This document shows, piece by piece, positions 55,462-64,000 of a DNA stretch of 64,000 nt. This DNA is from Steromphala cineraria (lineage: Eukaryota > Mollusca > Gastropoda > Trochida > Trochidae), in assembly GCA_916613615.1 (NCBI GenBank), contig OU744720.1, positions 65,445,971 to 65,509,970 of the forward strand, written 5' to 3'. The notes below the pieces were generated by a model. It saw nothing but the letters and a program-made list of their open reading frames with translations, was not told the DNA's origin and made no database searches. How positions within the stretch are numbered: the stretch's first letter is position 1; every line of letters starts with the position of its first letter. The translations under genes were made by a program, and so were the position numbers.

Positions 55462-57010
55462 GTGAACTATAACTGTGTAACATATATTTTTAAAGTGACA
55501 GCCTCCACATGTATTACTTCATTACTTGCCTCTAGTGAATCGGATGCAAGTTCCTCAGCTTGGAGGATAAAGGCCTCCCCACACCAACACAGCGAGTCGG
55601 CAGCGGCGCGCGTTTTTTTTACCCCAGACTGGCGCAGCGCATCCATGCGCGTCGATGCAGCAAAATAATATATGGAACAAGTGACCAATGATATCTTGTT
55701 AGGTTTGTCTTGAAGACCTATTGTTATTATACGATTTCTGTCCTTACTGCGGAGTAGACATGCTAAGCTTTTGGGCGAAATCGACCCGTACATGAAAGGT
55801 CCAGTTCGAATCCAAAAACATTACAATCGTCCTCGCGTATGAATGAGTGACCAGAAGTAGGGGATTCCCAGACGCGTCGAAGCGCCACGCAGCAAAAATC
55901 ACTTTTTTTGCGATTCAGAAATTTTGGTGCTGGCGCGTTGTTGGTGCGCTGCGTTGGTGAGGGTTATCAATCATAAATCAACATGAGCAATTTTTTTGCT
56001 GCGGGCGCGCTGCGCTGCGGTGCTTGCGCGCTGTGTTGGTGTGGGGAGGCCTTTAGTCTGCTATACACTTGCAGTCTCTCTTCATCATTGCTGTATGGCA
56101 GCGAACGAAACCTTGATTCCAGAGCTGTGGCTTCCTGTAGGAACATGTCCACTGTAGGGTCAGTGTAGCGGACCTTCATGTCCTTCAGGATGGCTGATTT
56201 AATGGCGTTAATCATGGACGAGTCTGACTCACGCTCTGCCATGGACTTGAGTATCAGATGTTTAAGGGGCTTGATCAAGGACACGGTTGGTGACATAATA
56301 GTTGTTTCTGTTTTCAGCGTCTTCAGAACTTTTGTTGCCTCTTCAACACTTTGGTGGTCAATGTGGCAAAGATGGCTGCCTGTTGTTAGAGATATCTCTC
56401 CATCATGTCCTAGCTCGAGTTGAAACATCTTGAATAAGTTTATGAACAGGGAGTTCAAGCAGAAGCTGCTTGTTCTTGAAGACAGATGCAGCATGTGAAC
56501 TTCGGTGGAAAAAGGCAACCACCTTTCTGACTCTTCAATGAATACGTGCCATCATAGTCTTTTGACTTGCTAAGTTAAAGGTGTGGGCGAAACACCTAAT
56601 GTGAGGGAAGAAATTTGTCTGCCTCACGGCTGAAACAATGTTACTTGCATTATCTGTCGATATTGCTATATTTTCAAACTTGTGCAGTTTCCACTCTGCC
56701 ACCGCTTTGTGGAGAACATTTGCAAGGTTTGCGCCAGTGTGGCTTTCATGAAGACCTGGGTTTTCCAGTTTCCATTCCTCACTCACATTATGTGCTATAA
56801 TTGTCACAAAACTTTATGTCATCCAGCGGTCTGCTGTAAGTGCAACTGAAGCTGCACAGTCAATTCCCTGTTAATCATTAACCTTGGTATTTTGGTAAAT
56901 TTCCGGAATAACACAGTTTGTAAAGTTGGTCCTAGAGGGAATTTCGTACCTTGGTTCGAATGTTCGTAAGAAGTTTTTGAAACCAACATTTTCCATAACT
57001 GAATAATAGA
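55462..57010 (-). pseudogene. ZBED1-type hAT transposase remnant
   Basis: Minus-strand blocks in family order. YSVMENVGFKNFLRTFEPRY, EIPSRTNF and VALTADRW lie near 57005-56830; IIAHNVSEEWKLENPGLHES, KFENIAISTDNASNIVSAVR and PHIRCFAHTFNLASQKTM at 56807-56535; SHLCHIDHQSVEEATKVLKT, MSPTVSLIKPLKHLI and QEATALESRFRSLP at about 56430-56060. A 484-bp MITE then interrupts, and ILQAEELASDSLEASNE continues at 55570-55520. Stops and shifts break it, the middle region (LLGLP/TRWNS) is missing near 56530, and the C-terminal dimerisation domain is absent. Confidence 0.8.
55570..56053. mobile_element. 484-bp MITE nested in the hAT gene
   Basis: Perfect terminal inverted repeats of 24-25 bp, AAGGCCTCCCCACACCAACA at the left and its inverse at the right, flanked by TA on both sides (55568-55569 and 56054-56055). 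Sub-terminal GC-rich blocks (GCGCAGCGCATC, GGCGCGCTGCGCTGCGG) are partly palindromic; the centre is AT-rich and non-coding. TA target duplication points to a Tc1/mariner-like source, though TAA/TTA (Harbinger-like) cannot be excluded. Confidence 0.85.
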
Positions 57011-57677
57011 CCTATATGTAAATTATGGAATAAGCTTTTTGTCCAATTGTTAATAATTTCACTTGTTAGCACGTTTGCAAAAATAGAACTTATGAAATTA
57101 TGTCATCATAAATCGCACATGGTCCGACTATTTAATTACAAGTTTCCATTTTAAATCATTCGTTATATATTGGTGAGATACCCCTCCTTTTAGGAATATA
57201 TTTCTGGTTAAAATTTATTTGGTATCAATATTCTTTATCTCTTTGAACTATTAATAACTTAAGCTAAGCAATGCCACATAACCTTTGATTTTATCGACAT
57301 CCACAAAGTTTGGAAGAATCTAAAATTAGTGGTACCTACTTCATTAGACACCAGTACAATAAACAGCGTGATCGGTCGAATGCAGTATAAATGAAATGAA
57401 CAGCATTTTGTGAATTAGGTATAGGTATTTAGGTTTCCCTGAAATGTTTTTGAAATCTATAATCTCGTAAGATGACATGTGTATGATGAAACGAAGCGTG
57501 GCGAATCGATTTTCAATTTTTTTGTTATCTTGTATTATATTGTATTGCAAGAATTGAGATGCATCGGAACATCAGTGAATCGTTTCAATCTTATTGAATT
57601 GTAGTGTTTCAATCCATTTATCAAAATCATCAGATTATTCATGTTAACTATTTGAAATGTGATTTTTCTAACTGTAG
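57011..57677. other. AT-rich spacer, nothing recognised
   Basis: Only short random frames. Confidence 0.5.
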
Positions 57678-57965
57678 GTCAGGATCAGGTAAAGAATGAA
57701 CCAAATAGATGATAAACCTATCATTCTTACATAATTGTCTACTCCTACCACTAGGTTAGGATCCGGTGAGGTATTCTCATCTGCTTAGGATCCGGAAGAG
57801 AATACGGGCGTGTCTGTCTAGGTCTAGGATCCGGAGAGGGATCTGGTGCCGGATCCTGGTATTGTTGTTTACATCCGGCGGTGTCCGTCTGAGGTATACG
57901 GATCTGGATCCCAGTACACCATTTAAGCATGAATCCGGAGGATCCGGAAAGGGATCCATGATACG
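57678..57965 (+). repeat. Cluster of GGATCCGG-type motifs
   Basis: At least eight variants of GGATCCGG(A/T) lie within about 290 bp, e.g. TTAGGATCCGGTGAGG, CTAGGATCCGGAGAGGG, GCCGGATCCTGG and GGAGGATCCGGAAAGGGATC, with irregular spacing of 15-40 nt. Overlapping frames on both strands are Arg/Pro-rich artefacts of the motif. Confidence 0.7.
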
Positions 57966-58361
57966 GATTCAGGGGCCGTGTTACAATGATAAAAGAAAGG
58001 AGCTCTTCAACATATGCCAACGGAAAGTGCATAATTTTACCTCAATGTCTCCTGAAAACAAATTTTATATTTTAATGAGTAACCCCAAATTGACCTTCGA
58101 CACTGCCAGAACCTGCCACCAAATCTTAAACCAACGTAGAAATATTTAATATGAGTTGCTGTGTAAATATGTTTTTACGAGCCTTTTATGTACCTTTTAT
58201 ATGATCTTACTGTCATTCTTAGCTGCATTTTATAGATTTTATTGTATATTTACATGCATTTAATTTGAATGTAATAGTGTCTCTCATAAATCGCTGAGCG
58301 ATTGGTTGTGTAAAACAAGTGAGACAAAAATAAAATAAATGTCTGTCTGTCTGTTTGTCTG
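57966..58361 (+). pseudogene. LINE 3' end (CR1/L2-like) with CTGT tail
   Basis: The frame to the TAA after codon 58147-58149 ends CYNDKRKELFNICQRKVHNF, ENKFYILMSNPKLTFDTART and LNQRRNI. This resembles the short region after the RT in CR1/L2-type LINEs ('..KF.ILMS.....D..R.I...'). A 3' UTR of about 190 nt with AAATAAAATAAA leads to GTCTGTCTGTCTG at 58341-58353, the kind of short tandem tail these LINEs carry. It is 5'-truncated; the upstream part of the frame is the GGATCC cluster. Confidence 0.5.
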
Positions 58362-59790
58362 AATTGTTTGAGAAGTTGATGCTGGACTTTATATTCATTT
58401 TGCAAAGATATTTCTTGGACATGGTAATACAAGCAAGAAATAAATCGAGGTTTCCATGACATCATCTTTCCTAACACGCTACAAACACCAACTTTTGTTT
58501 TGCTTTTCAGAATAAAAGATTTCCTGTGCAAATTGTAGACACATCCTTGTTTCATACTTGAAGTAATATGATTAATAAAGTCAACATTCATCTTCCGGAT
58601 CGAAATATCGGGAAAGATTAAAAAATTTGGACGATGCATATTCATTCATCTGCACACTATAAAACCTCAAACATCCCTTAATTATATATTTTGTATGTTA
58701 TATTACAAACTTTGAATGTCCAAATGGATCATTATGTATTATTTTATATTGTGACTTGTACTGATTGACATACCTATATTACAAAAAAGGGATTGATACG
58801 TTGCCTTTTATCATGGTAACTTAAAACAACGCATGTTACAAGATTTATAATTTATCAATATTTATGTCCTTTTCTTTTATCATATTAACCCATAATCACA
58901 TCAAAATGGTAAAACAAAAAGTGCAATTTTCTTTGAAGAGAGGGGCATTAAGTATATCAAAGAGTCATGCCGACATTCTATTGCAAATGAGTCACGTATC
59001 AAACTGTTTGGTAAAGTGAAATTGAAAACAGAAAACAAACATTCCAAAAACAATAAAAAGAACTGTAAATGTGCATGTGCTTGAATTATGAAGTAATGCC
59101 TTGATTAATGCAGCCAAGGGAGTTTGCTGCACAATCATCATTCAGCTCAAAGAATGGTAATATAATTTAGAATTCCCTTGAGAAGGATTGATAAACTATG
59201 AAAATCCATTACCAGGTTTGAAAGGAGATTAACAATTACTGCATAGTTAATATAGTTATCATTGACAAATGGTATGGTTTGCATGTTTTATGAAATCACT
59301 GTTTATTAATATTAAGTTTTGTATTCCTTTAGTGTACATAATATTTACACATTGATTGACAGACACGATGTGGTGTGGATTTCAATTCATTTCTTGGGAA
59401 CATAATGTTTCTGTGTTATTTCGTGATTGTTCATCATTGTTGTATTATTATGTTATTTACCACCCCAATAATGTCAATCACGATCGTAAAACACATTGTT
59501 TCTCATCCTGAGATGTTGCATTTTTGAATATGTATGTTACAAACTTCCCTGTATTATTAACCCTACATGCAACAATCTCCGATTGAGATTATAGACACCT
59601 GTGATTAACAGTGTGTACCACAATAGACTTACTTGTTATGTTGTTATGGCACAGATAATGTATTGAACTTGGGTAACTTTTATTTTAATTGAAATTAAGC
59701 TAGTTTGAAATCATTCAATTTATGAATTTATGAACAAGTGATTTCAGGGTTTATGTGATAGTGTAGGTTTGTAACAGATGTCTACCGTGA
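58362..59790. other. AT-rich region, nothing recognised
   Basis: No supported gene or repeat. Confidence 0.5.
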
Positions 59791-60260
59791 ACTGACGTGT
59801 TGACGTCCTCGAGGTCAAAAGAATATGGTGAATGTTCGCAACAGTATGTCTACATTGTGACGCAACGCAGGAGACCGTAAATCAATCGTAGAGCTCCCAA
59901 GATGTTGATTGATTTGTGACATATTTGAAAGTTATATCTCACACAATGTGTTACGACTATCCCGATACGTTCCATCGCGCTCTTGTACGACCTAAAACGC
60001 TCCAATACACTCTTTCCCGATGGTCACACTCTATTACGAATTAATAAGATCTGAAGCGATCACTTAAGAAATCAGCATAATCCTGGCAAAATAATAAACA
60101 TGTTAAAATTTTGCAATGAAAATTGTGATACCTTACGATCATTAAGATCTGTTGCGATCGCCACAATTTCTATCTGCGCGCCCTAACGTTACGACTTTAA
60201 AAAATAATTTGAATCATGGCCATCGCGTCCTAATCGTGGGCTAGTGTAAACGAAACATAA
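59791..60260. repeat. CpG-bearing segment with short internal repeats
   Basis: Richer in CpG than its flanks. AATAAGATCTGAAGCGATCAC (60042-60062 region) recurs as a TTAAGATCTGTTGCGATCGC variant near 60143, and TTACGACT occurs twice. Probably an old MITE or similar insertion; no ends identified. Confidence 0.35.
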
Positions 60261-60407
60261 GCATGTCAATGTTGAACTGTATTCAGAAAGCACTTATTTT
60301 GAAAAGAAAAAGAGTAAGAACTTATAATTCATCTTTCTAATACCAGGGATCAAATCATTTTACATAATCCCCTTATGTAGCGAATCAAAGGGTGAACAGT
60401 TGAAAGA

Positions 60408-63400
60408 GCAATTATTTTTCAAAGGTGTGTTTTTGTCGAAATTCAGAAAGTTTACTAGCTCTTGAATAAATCATTTCTATCCAAGTGCTTTAGCAAATGG
60501 TAATAAATATTCAAGAAGAATATAAATCAAACTATGAACGATGTCCTGTTTTCTTTAACAGGTTACAATGGACCTTTGCAATCAGCTTTCATGTGTTTTG
60601 GTTTTTGATTAAATGTTATCAGATAAACCTTACAAAACAATTTAAGGGTAGATTAAATAATAATAGCAAAATATAATTATGCATACATACTTAAAACCTG
60701 AATTTGGGTTGTTATCAAAGCAACACTGAAATATCTATGTAAAAATGTTATCTTTATGAACGATAATCTTACAAAGGACATATTTTTAACAAAATGTATA
60801 CCTAAGCATGGACTGATAAAAACAGAAGAATTCAAGAATGTGTCTAAACTTTAAAGTGTTTAATTTAATTTTATCTATCAGTTTTGTTTCCCCATTACCA
60901 TTCCCATAATCTGCAAGAGGTTTGGGCTTTCTGTAAAGGTTGAGACACATTTTATATTTGTGAAATGTGCCTCGAGAGATAATGGTTTCTATGAAATAAC
61001 AAACACTGTGTAATTGCAACCAAAAGTGACTGAGGGTAAAGCGATGAGTTTATTGATCTCCGACCATGATGGAATCACATGCATGAGCTGCTATCAAGAT
61101 AAAACAGCTTAGAGACCCCTGAATCTTTCTACCATCAAATATGAACTACATCAAACTGGAAAGTATCCAGCTAATCCCTCAGAGGACCTAAGTTGATGTC
61201 CCTGACAGTGAAAGTTGCCCTTTGAAGCAAATTAATAACATGTTAATACACATTCTAGGAGAAGGTAAAGCGACCATGAAAGGTTAACCAATAGCCAATT
61301 TGATAAAAACTCTGAGACCCTTGCTATTACTTTTCCATCATATTTAAGAGTCATTTTTAATGTCATCTTATCCCAGCGCAACTATTCACGATCTTAACGT
61401 TATGTTTTTATTTCATATCTCAGGCATTGCATTAATTTGTAGTATTTCCCCACAAATTCCTAATTACGATGAACTCTTGTATTTGTTTTGTTGTGTTTAT
61501 ACATTATTATGTTATTCAAAATCATGTACATCAATAATGGTAACAAACTCTTTACATGAACTCATGACACGTTGACATACTTACTCATACTTTAACGAAT
61601 TGTTACTATATGAAACAACTGGATTAATCCCAAATAGATAGGATTTCAAGACAACGTTTGTTCGTTCACAGTTGTTCATGAAACGCATTGATCTTTAATA
61701 CTCGTTTTAGGCCGGGTATTTTGCTGAATAAGGATATTGATTGGATATAACTACTCACCTGAACAGAAGGTGTCCATCTGCTTGTGACTCATTGGTTAAC
61801 AGAAATCAACGTTAAATGATATTGTGTCAACGTTTTGTAATGAAGCACCCTTAAGTAAAATTCAATAAAAGAAGAATTGCACGTGTATTATCAAATTTGC
61901 TATGATAACTATTGTCAAAATTAATCAAACATGTATCATATGATCTTATGTGGCATTTTAATAAACATTCCTCATCATCAGTAGATATATTTGTTTAAGA
62001 ATATGAACCAGAAAAAACATTAACATTCAATTGTTATATGCATGAAGGTATAATTTCACTAGATGAATCTGTTCTCTTTTTAATCTTGAAATGTTTTATC
62101 ATTGTTATTCTGATGTATTGGGTTCCAGTGTGATATGTCTGACTCTTGAAGTATCAACAGAACGTCATCACTTGTGCTTTTGACTACTTCATGACTCATG
62201 ATCAAAAGGATAGAGGATGACATCCGCTGTAATGAAATTGTTGTTTTACAATTTTCTTTTCGCCCTAATTGCATGTGGTTAAGCATAGTTAAGTACTCGC
62301 ATATATAAGTAATTAAGGTAACATAATGCCTGCTCCCGTTACAGGTTGTTATTAATTGACAGGTTACCTTTGATCTCACGCAAACTTGAAAAATGACTCT
62401 AATTTCTAGATGGAATATGTACCGACTTGAAGCATCGTACTCATATCTTTTGTACCTGACAAACAAACAGAATTCAGAAATAAACAATGCATGAACAAAT
62501 AATTAAAAATAATTCTTAATGTAGGAACACAATATTTGATTAATAAATGCTGTTTCAAATTCTAAAATCTTGTTTATGGTACAGGTAAAATTATTTATCT
62601 TACATATATTTTTCACATATGTTGTAGTTGTAAAGTCGTGGCTTTGTTTATGGAAGAAATAAAGGAATAAAAACAATTTGCGGCATTGAAATGTTGTGGT
62701 TTTGTTATAATCATATGAAATTGTCTCGTCAATTGGATTTCGATTCAACCCACACAGAGGTAGTTCAAGTCATGTTTTTATCTTCTTATTTGTTCACATT
62801 TTAACAGTTGCGATATTTTTCTATGAAAATAAATATTTATTCGTCAATTTTACTGTTAAGAAAGAAGTATATCAATCCGATTATCAAATTTACAGTATCA
62901 AAATTACTTGTGACAGTGTACATGTAGCATGGATGTCAGGTTATTATTTGTGTTCAGTCTTTGAATCTTAAGCATGGAGGCTTTGTGTTATATTTGTTAT
63001 TAATGAAACACGGCCATTTGTGTTACGACTTAAGGTTAAGGTACTTAACTTTGAATAAGATCGTTGATCTGTGAAACAACCCAGGTATCTTGCAGTTTGC
63101 ATTTGCTGCTTCAATGGTTGCCAAAGCATAAATTGCATTTGACACGCAAGCCATTCATAATGTCTCCTGCATATGTTTAAACTAGAATATTAAGATCAAT
63201 ATGATCAACGGTACATTACAATTTTATGATGGATTCTCAGTGACATAGTTTATTCTGCAGTGTACACAAAATGCCTTTTGTTATTGTCAAGATGCAGATA
63301 TAAATAGATCATTTAACTTCACTGACATCAATGATATTCATGTCATGTTGAAAACAACTGAACTATAATGTTTAATTTTGTTACTACGGAACAAGATTGA

Positions 63401-63750
63401 AGGAAACTTATTCCGACAGAATATATTAAGAAAAGATTAACATTGAAACATGTTTTCTCATCTCAAAATATATATTTGAAATCAATATCTACTTCTGCTC
63501 AGTTTTGTCATCTGTTAACTTACTAATTTAGAGTGACAAGCGACATGTGATGTTTATAATTATTTAGCTAACATTGGTCAAATATCCCTAAAAGCTGTCA
63601 TTGATCTTAGTGTAGAGATTGATTGAACCCTTTTAGTTCATTAATCTGGCAACGTTTCCAATAGAATACAAGTTAATGCATATGCAGATCATGATCAGAT
63701 CATGTTATACAATAGATGGATTTAAGATTGGAGATTTGTTATCATCAGCT
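60408..63750 (+). repeat. Diverged direct duplication, copy 2
   Basis: Matches 44820-47650 block by block (see that entry), including the distal pair TTAGTTCATTAATCTGGC (vs TTCACTTCATTAATCTTGC) and GATTGGAGATTTGTT (vs GGTTGGAGATTGGAAAA). Copy 2 is longer mainly between 61860 and 63330. The 135-codon minus-strand frame at 62080-62487 lies in that extra part and has no recognisable family. The offset between copies grows from about 15.5 to 16.1 kb. Confidence 0.75.
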
Positions 63751-64000
63751 AACTGATAAAGGCTTTAATGTAATTATCTAAACTTGTATTATTGTTGGTA
63801 AAATGGTTTTGATCTTATATAGTGTAACTATTTTTAAGTAAACATAAATCATTTTAGTGAAGGGAGTGGTTAGATCAACTATAAAGTTAATGTTTATCAA
63901 ACTGATATGACCATCTTGTTTCGCAATTATTGATTCCAATGCGAAATTCAGTGTGTTTCAATGCTCACCACAGAGGGAACATTTCAGCTATAAAATGAAA

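Noticed and set aside
57766..57960. N-terminal half of a 127-codon plus-strand protein
   Set aside because: Arg/Ile-rich translation of the GGATCCGG cluster; both strands are open for the same reason. Only the C-terminal part after 57966 looks LINE-derived.
62080..62487. 135-codon minus-strand gene
   Set aside because: Composition typical of AT-rich chance frames, not conserved in the duplicate at 44.8-47.6 kb, no domain.

Overview
The window looks like animal nuclear DNA, most likely from a mollusc or another lophotrochozoan. It is AT-rich, sparse in coding sequence and full of decayed mobile elements. The molluscan guess rests on a tandem-repeat element of the bivalve 'pearl' (Helentron-like) type at 11.1-12.0 kb, on tRNA-derived SINEs ending in ATT repeats, and on dispersed repeats of a style I associate with gastropods and bivalves. 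It is an inference: there is no rRNA or conserved host gene to fix the taxon. No CRISPR, operon or bacterial feature is present.

The best-preserved object is a Ty3/gypsy LTR retrotransposon on the minus strand (12223-20931). It has two 707-bp LTRs that look identical, a 4-bp target duplication (GGTA), an 18-nt primer site complementary to tRNA-Lys, a polypurine tract, and gag, protease, RT-RNase H and integrase in that order. Gag and protease overlap by 22 nt in the -1 frame. The overlap holds a canonical UUUAAAC slippery heptamer directly on the gag stop, with a stem-loop 6 nt downstream. Two more reading-frame breaks lie at the protease/RT boundary (in-frame UGA) and the RNase H/integrase boundary (+1), although the identical LTRs imply a very recent insertion.

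This retrotransposon sits inside an older minus-strand gene or pseudogene of the Crypton-type tyrosine recombinase family (DUF3504, as in KCTD1, QRICH1 and ZMYM proteins). Its exons lie on both sides (22375-20932 and 12222-12011), and removing the insertion plus one GGTA restores the frame across the junction. A second Crypton-like C-terminal fragment lies at 54811-55207.

Other layers: a possible host exon at 114-269 that runs into a dispersed repeat; a 439-bp tandem duplication with long hairpins (4672-5549); SINEs (3290-3471, 25405-25730); several fold-back elements; CR1-like LINE fragments (29.6-30.3 kb, 36.6-37.0 kb, 58 kb); an L1/Tx1-like LINE tail (41.0-42.3 kb); a larger broken LINE with ORF1, endonuclease and RT (47.9-52.8 kb); a piggyBac remnant (53.0-53.4 kb); and a ZBED-type hAT transposase remnant (55.5-57.0 kb) with a 484-bp MITE nested in it. 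A diverged direct duplication of several kb (about 44.8-47.6 kb against 60.4-63.75 kb) brackets that cluster.

Most remaining sequence is AT-rich and gives no supported gene. All identities come from reading the sequence and its translations by eye; no database search was run.
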